Assembly (NCBI RefSeq): GCF_900105755.1
Contig: NZ_FNTQ01000001.1
Location: 8,990,001-9,054,000, forward strand
DNA from: Streptomyces sp. Ag109_O5-10
GTDB lineage: Bacteria > Actinomycetota > Actinomycetes > Streptomycetales > Streptomycetaceae
Length of the DNA: 64,000 nucleotides
Direction of reading: 5' to 3'
The translations under genes were made by a program, and so were the position numbers. This document shows positions 50,331 through 58,789 of the stretch, piece after piece (within the stretch, counting starts at the first letter, position 1; each line of letters opens with the position of its first letter). Under the pieces are notes generated by a model. That model made no database searches. It had not been told where the DNA came from and was given only the letters and a program-made list of their open reading frames with translations.

Positions 50331-52058
50331 TCAAGCCAGGGCGAACTGCTGGGCGCCGGAGCCGTTGCAGTCCCAGATCTGCAGCCGGGTGCCGTTCGCG
50401 GTGGCGCCCGACGGCGAGTCGACGCAGCGGCCGGTGGTCGGGTTGTACAGCGAGCCGTCGGTGTTGGCGACCCAGTTCTGGTACCCGCCGCCGTTGCAGG
50501 TGGCCAGCTGGAGCTTCGTGCCGGCCGTGCTGACACCGCCCGCTATGTCCAGGCACCTGCCCAGGGTGCGCAGGGTCTGGCCGTTCCAGGTCCACTTCTG
50601 GTCGAGCGAGGTCGCCTGCTGGCAGTCCCAGAGCTGGACCGCGGTGCCGTCGCCGCCGGTGTCGTCACCGGCCACGTCCACGCACTTGCCGCCCGGACCG
50701 TAGATGGGGGTACCGATGGCGAACTGCTGGGCGCCGGAGCCGTTGCAGTCCCAGATCTGCAGCCGGGTGCCGTTGGCCGTGGCACCCGAGGGCGAGTCGA
50801 TGCACCGGCCGCTGGCCGGGTTCCGGAGCGTACCGTCGGTCTGCCGCACCCACGACTGGTAGCCGCCGCTGTTGCACGTGGCGAGCTGCAGCTTGGTGCC
50901 CGCGGCGCTGTTGCCGCCCGCGATGTCCAGGCACTTGCCGAGGGTCTGCAGGGTCTGGCCGCTCCACGTCCAGTGCTGGTCCTTGGCCGCCGACTGGCAG
51001 TCCCAGAGCTGGACCGCGGTGCCGTCGCCGCCGGTGTCGTCACCGGACACGTCCACGCACTTGCCGCCGGGACCGGTGATCGTCTGGCCGGTCACCGAAC
51101 CGCCGCCACCGCCGGAGCCGGGACCCTTGTTGTACACGGCCACCGAGTCGACGACCAGCTTGCCGCCGGAGACCGTCGCCGCGTTCGGGCCCCCGCCGAA
51201 GGCGTCCGGGAACCCGCCGCCGATCGCCAGGTCGTAGATGATGAAGAAGGGGTGGTCGATCGCGTCGGACCAGGTCGTCGCGTCCACCTGGTTGGCGTTG
51301 ACGGTGAAGAAGTTGTTCCCGTCGAGGTAGAACCGGATCTGTTCCGGCGACACCGAGCGGTCGATCTCCACCGCGTAGTCGTGGAAGCCCGTCTGGCAGC
51401 CGGAGCAGGCGCGCTCACCGGAACCGATGCCGGTCGACTCGTTGCACGGGCCGCCCGGGTTCACCCCGCAGTGGATCGTGCTGAAGACGGAGCCGCGGCC
51501 GTTGATGTCCTCCATGACGTCGACCTCGCCGGACTTCGGCCAGGTCACACCGGAGCGCAGCGGAGCGCCGAGCATCCAGAACGCCGGCCAGTAGCCCGCG
51601 CCGTTGGCGGTGGTGACGTTGGGCTGCTGCAGGACGGACTCGATGCGGACGACTCCGCCGGCCGGGGCGCCGAAGGAGGCCGACTGGGTCTCCACGCGCC
51701 CCGAGGTCCATCCGCTGCGCGGGTCGGAACCGGAGTGCAGGGCCTGGAGCACCAGGTGGCCCTGGCCGTCGTAGTAGACGTTCGAGGTGCTGTTGGTCAT
51801 GGTCTCGATCTCACCGGTGCCGAAACTGCTGCCCGGCCCGGTGTCGTACTTCCACAGGCTCTGGTCGATGCCGGTGCCGGACGCGCCGTTGAAGTCGTCG
51901 CTCCAGGTGAGCGAGAAGCCCGCCGGTGTCGGGGGCACGGCGGCCTGGGCGGTGAGCGACCCGCTGACGGTGGCCGCCACCATGAGCGCGACCACGGGAA
52001 TCAGACCGAGGGTCCTTCTCCATCTCCCGCGCAGTGGTCTTGCCGACCTCGATGTCAT
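50331..52058 (-). CDS. secreted GH16 endo-beta-glucanase with two ricin modules
   Basis: A 575-residue secreted enzyme. A Sec signal (LGLIPVVALMVAATVSGSLTAQA, to about residue 39) precedes a GH16 domain (about 45-300) with the catalytic ExDxxE motif Glu178, Asp180, Glu183 in SGEVDVMED. After a Gly/Ser linker there are two ricin-B lectin modules (about 315-445 and 450-575). GH16 enzymes of this type cut beta-1,3- or mixed-linkage glucans. ATG 52058 has GGAGG upstream. A much longer reading on this strand continuing to 54734 is an artefact crossing the GH127 gene. It follows GH127 by 56 bp and may be co-transcribed. Confidence 0.92.
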   Translation of the reverse strand: MTSRSARPLRGRWRRTLGLIPVVALMVAATVSGSLTAQAAVPPTPAGFSLTWSDDFNGASGTGIDQSLWKYDTGPGSSFGTGEIETMTNSTSNVYYDGQGHLVLQALHSGSDPRSGWTSGRVETQSASFGAPAGGVVRIESVLQQPNVTTANGAGYWPAFWMLGAPLRSGVTWPKSGEVDVMEDINGRGSVFSTIHCGVNPGGPCNESTGIGSGERACSGCQTGFHDYAVEIDRSVSPEQIRFYLDGNNFFTVNANQVDATTWSDAIDHPFFIIYDLAIGGGFPDAFGGGPNAATVSGGKLVVDSVAVYNKGPGSGGGGGSVTGQTITGPGGKCVDVSGDDTGGDGTAVQLWDCQSAAKDQHWTWSGQTLQTLGKCLDIAGGNSAAGTKLQLATCNSGGYQSWVRQTDGTLRNPASGRCIDSPSGATANGTRLQIWDCNGSGAQQFAIGTPIYGPGGKCVDVAGDDTGGDGTAVQLWDCQQATSLDQKWTWNGQTLRTLGRCLDIAGGVSTAGTKLQLATCNGGGYQNWVANTDGSLYNPTTGRCVDSPSGATANGTRLQIWDCNGSGAQQFALA

Positions 52059-52114
52059 GTACCTGACCTCCAGTGATGTGAACGACGGCAGCGGAACAGG
52101 GCGGAGACCCGGCC

Positions 52115-54580
52115 CTACCCGAACTGCCACAGGTGGTCGGCGGTCCCGTTGTCGTCGTACTGGACGACGTGTGCGCTGTTGGCGGTGGACATGAGGTCGA
52201 CGCCGAGGACCTTGCCGGAGTTCTTGTTGTGGATGCGGTACCAGCCGTCGCCGTTGTCGATGAGTTGCCACAGGTGGTCGGCGGTGCCGTTGTCGTCGTA
52301 CTGGACGACGTGTGCGCTGTTGGCGGTGGACATGAGGTCGACGCCGAGGACCTTGCCGGAGTTCTTGTTGTGGATGCGGTACCAGCCGTCGCCGTTGTCG
52401 ATGAGTTGCCACAGGTGGTCGGCGGTGCCGTTGTCGTCGTACTGGACGGCGTGTGCGCTGTTGGCGGTGGACATGAGGTCGACGCCGAGGACCTTGCCGG
52501 AGTTCCTGTTGCGGATCAGCCGGTACACGGCGACCGGCTGCCACGGGTGGCCGGTCGGTGACGCGGTGGGGAACGCGGAGATCCGCAGCCGGGCGGCGCC
52601 CATCGGAATCAGCGTCACGGTCTCGACCGCAGCGGTGCTGCGTGCCGGAGAGTCCTGCACGGAGGACACCACGTGCTGGTCGTCCGCCTGCCATTCGGCG
52701 ATCCGCCGCGCGGGCGCGGTGATCCGGACCGGCGTCGTGTCGCCGCCGAACGGATCGTCCGGCAGCGGGCCGCCACTGCGGCTGAACGTCCAGGTCCCGG
52801 CGTCCGGCGCGAGTCCGTAGTTCCACGCCGTGGTGGCGTGCACCTCGTACTCGGGGAACTGGGAAGTGCCGCCGTAGCGCACGTAGTTCTCGCCGATGCC
52901 GAGCGCGTACGTGAGCGGTCCCCGGTCGACCGCGGTGACCCCGTGGTTGCCGGTCCAGGTGCGCAGCACCGTCGACTGCGGAAAGTGCAGCGTGACGGTG
53001 TCGCCGTCGTTCCAGGTGCGCCGGACCACCGTCCAGGACGGCCCGGCCGACGCGGAGACGACGGCACCGGCCGCGGTGACCTGCGGCGATCCGCACCAGC
53101 CGGGGATCCGCAGGTACAGCGGGAAGGCGAGCGGGTGCGGCGTGGAGACGCTCAGGGTGACCGTGTCGCCGAAGGGGTAGTCGGTGGTCTCGGTGACGGT
53201 CACCGCGGTGCCGTCGGCGACCTTCGCGGTGACCTGGCTGGGCGCGTACATCGCGGCAGCCAGCCCCTTGTCGGGGGTGGCGAGCCACAGCTCCTCGGTG
53301 AAATAGGGCCAGCCCATCCCGTAGTTGTGCGGGCAGCAGCGGTACTGGTCGACGCCCGGCATGTACGCCTGCATGGCGAAGCCGTTCTGGAACTGGCCTT
53401 GGGTCTTGGGGGTGTTGTCGAGGTCGACGCTGTTCGCGCTGGTGATGTAGTGGATGGCCTTGCCGGACGGATCGAGCGCCGCGGGCAGCGAGTTGAAGGC
53501 CAGGTCCTCGCAGCGGTCGGCCCACACCGCGTCGCCGGTGATCCGGGTCAGCAGCTGGTGGCTGGCCATGAACTCGACGATGCCGCAGGTCTCGAGGCCC
53601 TGCCGGGGGTCGCCGAATCCGGGCCGCGCGTTCTCGTCGCCCGCGAATCCGCCGCCCGGGAAGCGGCCGTAGGAGGTCATGACCGACGTGTAGTTCTGGT
53701 ACGCCGCCTGGGTGAGCGCGGCCGACGGCGAACGCAGCGCGTACTGGGCGGGCTCGCGGAACCCCTGCGCGATGTTGACGTTGTGCAGCGACGGCAGGTT
53801 GTCGACCCAGTCGGCGCCGTTGGCATGGATCTTGTCGGCGAGGGCGAGCAGGAACGCGTCGCCCGTGCGGTTGTAGAGCCAGAAGACGCTGTCCAGCCCG
53901 TCGCCCCAGCGCAGCGACACCCAGCTCTGGTTGAACGCGGAGGGGCCCTGCGCGTGCATGAAGCGGAAGAAGCCGGTGAGCAGGGGGACGATCCGGCTGT
54001 CCCCGCTGTACTCCTGCCAGTTGCGCAGTGCCCAGGTCAGCGGCAGGAAGGGCCAGAAGTCCGGGCCGCCGCCGAGCGAGGTGCGCAGGCCGGTCGGACC
54101 GAACCAGCCGTCGGACTGCCGGGTGGCGACGATCGCGTCGATCCACTGGCGCACGGCGGCCAGCGCGGTGGCGTCCTTCGTGAGGATCGCCAGGTCGACG
54201 TAACCACGCAGCCAGTACGGGACTTCCTCCCAGCCGGTGCGCTCGGGGTGCACCCAGCCCGAGTCGGACATCACCAGGAAGTGCGAGATCGCGGCGTACT
54301 GGCCGCACAGACCGGCGAGTTGCTGCCGCAGCCGGTTGTCGAGCCAGCCGCGCGCGGTGACCGCGCCGGGCGGCAGGCGCAGAAAGGCGGTGGGGGACAG
54401 GGGCGCCGCGCTGGGGGAGTAGAGGCCGCCAGGGGCAGGCGTCACGCGCGCCGATGCCGAGGTGGGTGCGGTGCCGGTACCGCGCGCCGCCTGGGCGGGG
54501 CCGGCCGCGGCGAGCGGGAAGGCGCTCGCCCCGGCCGCGGTGAGCGCGCCGGCGACGAAGTGTCTGCGGTTCAGGGGCAT
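52115..54580 (-). CDS. Tat-exported GH127 (beta-L-arabinofuranosidase-type) enzyme with C-terminal repeats
   Basis: An 821-residue secreted glycosidase. A twin-arginine signal (LNRRHFVAGAL, residues 3-13) is followed by the DUF1680/GH127 (alpha/alpha)6 domain. Its Zn-thiolate active site is intact: Glu330 and Cys332 in GLETCG, and Cys415-Cys416 in YRCCPHN, matching the Glu/three-Cys set of characterised GH127 enzymes. The last 110 residues are three 47-residue ricin-like repeats (SGKVLGVDLMSTANSAH) that are nearly identical at the DNA level. GH127 removes beta-linked L-arabinofuranose. Motif B lies 77 bp upstream of ATG 54580. Confidence 0.9.
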   Translation of the reverse strand: MPLNRRHFVAGALTAAGASAFPLAAAGPAQAARGTGTAPTSASARVTPAPGGLYSPSAAPLSPTAFLRLPPGAVTARGWLDNRLRQQLAGLCGQYAAISHFLVMSDSGWVHPERTGWEEVPYWLRGYVDLAILTKDATALAAVRQWIDAIVATRQSDGWFGPTGLRTSLGGGPDFWPFLPLTWALRNWQEYSGDSRIVPLLTGFFRFMHAQGPSAFNQSWVSLRWGDGLDSVFWLYNRTGDAFLLALADKIHANGADWVDNLPSLHNVNIAQGFREPAQYALRSPSAALTQAAYQNYTSVMTSYGRFPGGGFAGDENARPGFGDPRQGLETCGIVEFMASHQLLTRITGDAVWADRCEDLAFNSLPAALDPSGKAIHYITSANSVDLDNTPKTQGQFQNGFAMQAYMPGVDQYRCCPHNYGMGWPYFTEELWLATPDKGLAAAMYAPSQVTAKVADGTAVTVTETTDYPFGDTVTLSVSTPHPLAFPLYLRIPGWCGSPQVTAAGAVVSASAGPSWTVVRRTWNDGDTVTLHFPQSTVLRTWTGNHGVTAVDRGPLTYALGIGENYVRYGGTSQFPEYEVHATTAWNYGLAPDAGTWTFSRSGGPLPDDPFGGDTTPVRITAPARRIAEWQADDQHVVSSVQDSPARSTAAVETVTLIPMGAARLRISAFPTASPTGHPWQPVAVYRLIRNRNSGKVLGVDLMSTANSAHAVQYDDNGTADHLWQLIDNGDGWYRIHNKNSGKVLGVDLMSTANSAHVVQYDDNGTADHLWQLIDNGDGWYRIHNKNSGKVLGVDLMSTANSAHVVQYDDNGTADHLWQFG
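52127..52510. repeat. 141-bp tandem repeats in the 3' end of the GH127 gene
   Basis: Repeat units start at 52127, 52268 and 52409 (exact 141-bp period, 47 codons); the third is partial. Copies 1 and 2 differ at only one or two bases, far more alike than protein selection would need. This indicates recent slippage or gene conversion of a lectin module. Confidence 0.9.
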
Positions 54581-54656
54581 GGGGGGAGCCTCCTGGCACG
54601 ATCCGGGACGTGCGGGGACCAGGGCCCTGGAGTGGGTCACCGGGGCGCCTGGGGTA

Positions 54657-54670
54657 TTTCAACGTTGGAA
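54657..54670. promoter_or_regulatory. motif B operator upstream of GH127
   Basis: TTTCAACGTTGGAA, with the palindromic core CAACGTTG, lies 77 bp before the GH127 start codon. The same core precedes GH2/lacI-2, and a one-base variant of it precedes the ABC operon. Confidence 0.7.
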
Positions 54671-54738
54671 GGTAGAGACCAATCGGCATGACAGCACGGA
54701 CGGGGGACCGTGTCCAGAGGGTGCGCAGGAGCAACGGG

Positions 54739-54772
54739 GCGGTCCGCCGCCGTTCGGGCGGCGGCGGACCGC
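54739..54772. terminator. terminator after the GH2 gene
   Basis: A perfect 14-bp stem (GCGGTCCGCCGCCG and complement) with a 6-nt loop, about 70 bp beyond the GH2 stop codon; it separates GH2 from the GH127-GH16 transcript. Confidence 0.8.
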
Positions 54773-54841
54773 ACTCCTTTCAGGGATGGCGCAGGGCACT
54801 CGGCGCGGCGCGGGGAGGCGGGCGCCGATTCCGGTCGGGCG

Positions 54842-57475
54842 TCAGGCGGCGCACCCGGCCGGCGTGGCCCGTGAGGCGTCGGAGATCAGCGCCTGCTGGG
54901 CCGTCCTGAGCCGTCGGACGTCGGGCTTGACCACCTTGCGGTCGTACGTCAGCAGGCCGTTGAGCTCCCCCTCGACGTCCGAGATCTGGGTGTACACCGC
55001 GCCGTTGCCGCCCCGGCAGGCCAGCGCGTGGACCTCGGCGAGCTTGGCCAGGTAGTCGTCGGTGTAGCGCGCCGGGTCGACGTCGACGTACGACTGCTGC
55101 ACCGACCACGCGTGTCCCGGCACCGCCAGGCCGAGGCCGCCGTACTCGCCGCTGACCAGGGCGCGTCGGCCGTCGGGATGGGGTGGCAGGGCCGGACTGG
55201 GATAGCCGTGCTCGTCCATGATGTCGCCGGTGCCGCCGTCCTCGCCGAGGTTGAGCCCGGACATGGAGTTGACCAGCCGGGTCGGGTCCCAGGACTTGGC
55301 CTGGTCGGCGATGCGGGCCATGTCGTACTGGCCCCAGCCCTCGTTGAAGGTGACCCACATGACGACCGACGGGCTGCTGTAGTGCTCGTCGATCATCTGC
55401 TTCATCTCGCGCTCGTACTCGGCGCGCGCCTGCGTGGACGGGTTCACCCCTGCCGTCATGGCGGGCATGTCCTGCCACACCATCAGTCCGAGCCGGTCGG
55501 CCCAGTAGAACCAGCGGTCGGGCTCGACCTTGATGTGCTTGCGCACCGCGTTGAAGCCCATGCTCTTGTGCATCTTCAGGTCGTAGGCGAGCGCCTCGTC
55601 CGTCGGGGCGGTGTACAGCCCGTCCGGCCAGAACCCCTGGTCGAGGGTTGCCATCATGAAGACCGGTCTGCCGTTGAGCAGGGTGCGCGGGACGCCGTTC
55701 ACCTTCTCGACCCTGACCGACCGCATCCCGAAGTAGCTGCCGACGCGGTCTGCGCCGACCGTCACCTTCAGGTCGTAGAGGAACGGGTCGTCGGGCGACC
55801 ACAGACGGGGTTTGTGCAGGCGCAGGGTCAGTGGTGTGCCGCTGCGGCCGGTGACCGTGGCCACCTTGCGCCTGCCCTCGTAGGCGGTCGCCGTGACCGG
55901 CAGGCCGTCGCGGACGCCCTGCGGCTCGACGGTGAGGGTGCCGGCGTCGACATCGGGGGTGAGCCTGAGCTGGTCGACGTGGTCGGTGGCCACCGGCTCC
56001 ATCCACACCGTTTGCCAGATCCCGGAGGTCGGCGTGTACCAGATGCCGCTCGGGTCCAGGCGCTGCTTGCCGACCGGCGGGTTCTCGCCGTCGGCCGCGT
56101 CGGTGGGGTCGTAGACGCCGACGATCAGCTCCTGGGTGCGGCCGGGCTTCAGCGTGTCGGTGATGTCGGCGCTGAACTTGTCGTAGCCGCCCTGGTGTTC
56201 GGCCACCTTGGTGCCGTTGACGTACACCTCGGCGCGCCAGTCGACGGCACCGAAGTTCAGCTGCAGCCGCCTGCCGGAGCCGATCTTCCAGCCGGCCGGA
56301 ACGGTGAAGGTGCGCCGGTACCACATGCGATCCTCATGCCGTTCGAGCCCGGACAGCTGGGACTCCACGGGGTAGGGGACGAGGATCTTCTCGCCGAGCC
56401 TCCTGCCCACCGGCGGCTGCTCGCCCGCCGTGGCCGCGGCGAACTGCCAGGTGCCGTTGAGGTTCTGCCAGTCACCGCGGGTGAGCTGGGGCCTCGGGTA
56501 CTCGGGGTGGGCGTTGTCCGGCCCGACCTGGCCGGCCCACTTGGTGCGCAGCTCGTAGGTCGACTTGTTGGCACCGCTGCTCCAGAAGGAGCCGACAACG
56601 TTGCCATCCGTGCCGGCCAGGCCGCCCTGACCGTCGTAGCGCAGGTCGGCGAGGCCGGACGCGGTGCCGGTCTTGTTGCCGACGACGGGCTCCTTCAGCG
56701 TGACCAGCAGCTTCCGGGGGTCGGCGGAGTCCAGCCGGGCGTCGCCCAGGGGCCAGCCGGCGCCCCCGATCACGGCGTCCAGGTGGTCGCCGAGTCCGGC
56801 CGGCGGCGAGCCGAGCGGCTGTGCGAACTCCAGGGCGAGGGTACGGCCGCTCGCCTGGACGGTGGTGGACACGGCGCCGTCGTAGTCGTAGCCGTCGGGC
56901 AGCCGGAACGCGGACTGAGGTACGGCTGTCTTGCTGCCGCCAGGCGGGGTCCAGCGCAGGTGGAGATTGGAGCCGCCGTAGTGCTCGAAGTACTCGACCT
57001 TGATGTCGTAGGGCTTGCCCGCGGTCAACTCGACGGGCTGGCCCGTCTGTTCGACGTCCCAGTCGTCCACCCAGTGGTCGATGACCAGCCGGCCGTCCAC
57101 CCACAGGCGGAAGCCGTTGTCGCCGATGATGGAGAAGGTGGTGGGGCCGGTCTTCTCCGGGACGATCTTCCCGGTCCAGCGGACGCTGACGTCGTCCGAC
57201 TGGCCGGTGGCGAAGTCCAGGCGCGGCTCCAGGGTGTCGAAGTCGAGGTTCGGGTCGAACCCGGTGGCCTTGAGCTCGTGGAAGTCGAAGGCGCCGGGGG
57301 CGGACTGGGTGTAGTAGTCGCCCCTGAGGCCGTGGACTTCGACGGGATCGTCGGCCGCGGAGGCGGCGGCCGCGGCGGAGGCCGCGGTGGCGGCGGGTGG
57401 AGCGGTGAGGCCGGCCAGGCCCAGTGCCGCGGCGAGCAGCAGGGCGAGGCGCTGCCCGAGAGGTCTGATGCGCAC
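54842..57475 (-). CDS. secreted PA14-GH2 glycoside hydrolase
   Basis: An 877-residue secreted enzyme. A Sec signal (about 1-40) is followed by a PA14 carbohydrate-binding domain (about 48-190; GLRGDYYTQSAPG, GDNGFRLWVDGRLVIDHW), a linker domain, and the GH2 sugar-binding, Ig-like and TIM-barrel domains (about 335-877). Predicted catalytic residues are Glu712 (acid/base, VTFNEGW) and Glu777 (nucleophile, SGEYGG). GH2 members act on beta-galactosides, beta-mannosides or beta-glucuronides; the fold does not tell which. The GTG start at 57475 has AGGAGG upstream. It is divergent from lacI-2, with motif B between them. Confidence 0.88.
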   Translation of the reverse strand: MRIRPLGQRLALLLAAALGLAGLTAPPAATAASAAAAASAADDPVEVHGLRGDYYTQSAPGAFDFHELKATGFDPNLDFDTLEPRLDFATGQSDDVSVRWTGKIVPEKTGPTTFSIIGDNGFRLWVDGRLVIDHWVDDWDVEQTGQPVELTAGKPYDIKVEYFEHYGGSNLHLRWTPPGGSKTAVPQSAFRLPDGYDYDGAVSTTVQASGRTLALEFAQPLGSPPAGLGDHLDAVIGGAGWPLGDARLDSADPRKLLVTLKEPVVGNKTGTASGLADLRYDGQGGLAGTDGNVVGSFWSSGANKSTYELRTKWAGQVGPDNAHPEYPRPQLTRGDWQNLNGTWQFAAATAGEQPPVGRRLGEKILVPYPVESQLSGLERHEDRMWYRRTFTVPAGWKIGSGRRLQLNFGAVDWRAEVYVNGTKVAEHQGGYDKFSADITDTLKPGRTQELIVGVYDPTDAADGENPPVGKQRLDPSGIWYTPTSGIWQTVWMEPVATDHVDQLRLTPDVDAGTLTVEPQGVRDGLPVTATAYEGRRKVATVTGRSGTPLTLRLHKPRLWSPDDPFLYDLKVTVGADRVGSYFGMRSVRVEKVNGVPRTLLNGRPVFMMATLDQGFWPDGLYTAPTDEALAYDLKMHKSMGFNAVRKHIKVEPDRWFYWADRLGLMVWQDMPAMTAGVNPSTQARAEYEREMKQMIDEHYSSPSVVMWVTFNEGWGQYDMARIADQAKSWDPTRLVNSMSGLNLGEDGGTGDIMDEHGYPSPALPPHPDGRRALVSGEYGGLGLAVPGHAWSVQQSYVDVDPARYTDDYLAKLAEVHALACRGGNGAVYTQISDVEGELNGLLTYDRKVVKPDVRRLRTAQQALISDASRATPAGCAA

Positions 57476-57521
57476 GAATCCTCCTTGGGTGAGGAAGGGT
57501 GGCGGCTCGTTGCTTCTGTCT

Positions 57522-57535
57522 GTACAACGTTGGAA
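57522..57535. promoter_or_regulatory. motif B operator between GH2 and lacI-2
   Basis: GTACAACGTTGGAA lies in the 157-bp divergent promoter, 47 bp upstream of GH2 and about 100 bp upstream of lacI-2, so one site can control both. Core identical to 54657-54670. Confidence 0.7.
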
Positions 57536-57632
57536 GGAACGGCAGTTGGCATGAGAGCACGGCTCTCGGCCTGTGTCCAGGGACATGACAATCCCGGGGG
57601 CGCGGGGCACCCATCGACGCTGAGGAGATCCC

Positions 57633-58646
57633 TTGCGGGTCAGCCTGAGGGACGTGGCGGAACGCGCGGGCGTTTCGATCAAGACCGTGTCCAACGTGGT
57701 GAACAACTATCCGCACGTCACCCCCGCCATGCGGGCCCGGGTGCAGGCGGCGATCGACGAGCTCGGCTACCGGCCCAACCTGACGGCGCGGCATCTGCGC
57801 AAGGGCCGGACGGGGATCATCGCGCTCGCCGTTCCCGAGCTCGGCAACCCGTACTTCGCCGAGCTGGCCGGCGCGGTCATCGACGCGGCCGCGGAGCACG
57901 AGTTCACCGTCCTGCTCGACCACACCCGAGGCGAGCGCGAACAGGAGATCCTGGTCAGCCAGGGCTTTCGGGGCGGGGTGATCGACGGGCTGATCCTCAG
58001 CCCGCTGGCCCTGGAGGCCGAGGACCTGCGGGGCCGGCCGGGCGACGTGCCGCTGGTGCTGCTCGGGGAGCGCGAGTACGGCCTGCCCTTCGACCACATC
58101 GCGATCGACAACGTGGCGGCGGCCCGGTGCGCGGTGCGCCATCTGCTGGGCCGCGGCCGGACCCGGATCGCCTACCTCGGCGTGCGCACCGACTCCGTGA
58201 ACCGGCCCGCCCACCTGCGCCTGGACGGCTGGCGCGCGGAGCTGGCGGCGGCCGGGCTGCCCGCCCCGGACGGCCTGGTGGTGCCGGTCGGCGGCTGGGA
58301 CCGGGACGACGGGGCGCGGGCCATGGCCGAGCTGCTGGACTCGGGCGTGCGTCCGGACGCCGTCTTCGCCTTCAACGACCTGATCGCGATCGGGGCGATG
58401 CGGGTGCTGCACGAGCGGGGCCTGCGGGTGCCCTGGGACGTGGCGGTGGTCGGCTTCGACGACATCGCGGAGGGGCGCTTCGGCGCCGTCACCCTGACGA
58501 CGGTGTCACCGGACAAGCAGGCCATCGCGAAGATGGCCGTGGCCTCGCTGCTGCGCAGCCTGTCGGGCCGCGCGGAGCCCGGCGGCCGCGAACTGACCGC
58601 GGAATTCAGGCTGGTGGAGCGGGAGAGCACTCTGGGCCGACGTTGA
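57633..58646 (+). CDS. LacI family transcriptional regulator (lacI-2)
   Basis: A 337-residue repressor starting with TTG, preceded by GAGGAGA. The helix-turn-helix is at the very N-terminus (LRDVAERAGVSIKTVSNVVNN, residues 5-25), followed by GYRPNLTARHLRKG and a sugar-binding domain. It sits between the divergent GH2 gene and the ABC transporter operon, both of which carry motif B, and GH127 further left carries it too. It is therefore the natural candidate for the motif B repressor. The ligand is probably the sugar carried by the neighbouring transporter. TTG starts are weak and would keep the repressor level low. Confidence 0.9.
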   Translation: MRVSLRDVAERAGVSIKTVSNVVNNYPHVTPAMRARVQAAIDELGYRPNLTARHLRKGRTGIIALAVPELGNPYFAELAGAVIDAAAEHEFTVLLDHTRGEREQEILVSQGFRGGVIDGLILSPLALEAEDLRGRPGDVPLVLLGEREYGLPFDHIAIDNVAAARCAVRHLLGRGRTRIAYLGVRTDSVNRPAHLRLDGWRAELAAAGLPAPDGLVVPVGGWDRDDGARAMAELLDSGVRPDAVFAFNDLIAIGAMRVLHERGLRVPWDVAVVGFDDIAEGRFGAVTLTTVSPDKQAIAKMAVASLLRSLSGRAEPGGRELTAEFRLVERESTLGRR

Positions 58647-58678
58647 CGAGATTTCGGACGGAGGGCTTTACACGCCCC

Positions 58679-58692
58679 TTCCAACGATGTAA
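58679..58692. promoter_or_regulatory. motif B operator upstream of the ABC operon
   Basis: TTCCAACGATGTAA matches the other motif B sites with one change in the core (CAACGATG). It lies about 100 bp before the binding-protein gene and 30 bp after lacI-2. Confidence 0.6.
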
Positions 58693-58746
58693 AAACCTCC
58701 CCTGAACGACGAGCACGCCCAGTTGACGCAAGAGCAAGTCTCCCCC

Positions 58747-58758
58747 GAGAGCGCTCTC
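58747..58758. promoter_or_regulatory. motif A operator upstream of the ABC operon
   Basis: GAGAGCGCTCTC, a perfect 12-bp palindrome, lies 31 bp upstream of the binding-protein start. With motif B 54 bp further upstream, the operon has sites for both inferred LacI proteins. Confidence 0.7.
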
Positions 58759-58789
58759 AGCTCCGGGGCCGTGGCATTTGGGGACACTC

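Noticed and set aside
52127..52510. Regularly spaced repeats that could suggest a CRISPR array
   Set aside because: The repeats are contiguous 141-bp units with no unique spacers and lie inside a protein-coding lectin region.
50331..54734. Apparent 1467-residue minus-strand protein ending in the GH16 enzyme
   Set aside because: Only the part from 52058 reads as a secreted GH16; the upstream part is an alternate frame of the GH127 gene.
55028..58705. 1225-codon plus-strand open frame across the GH2 and lacI-2 region
   Set aside because: It is antisense to GH2 and out of frame with lacI-2; no domain signature and the length is explained by GC-biased third positions.
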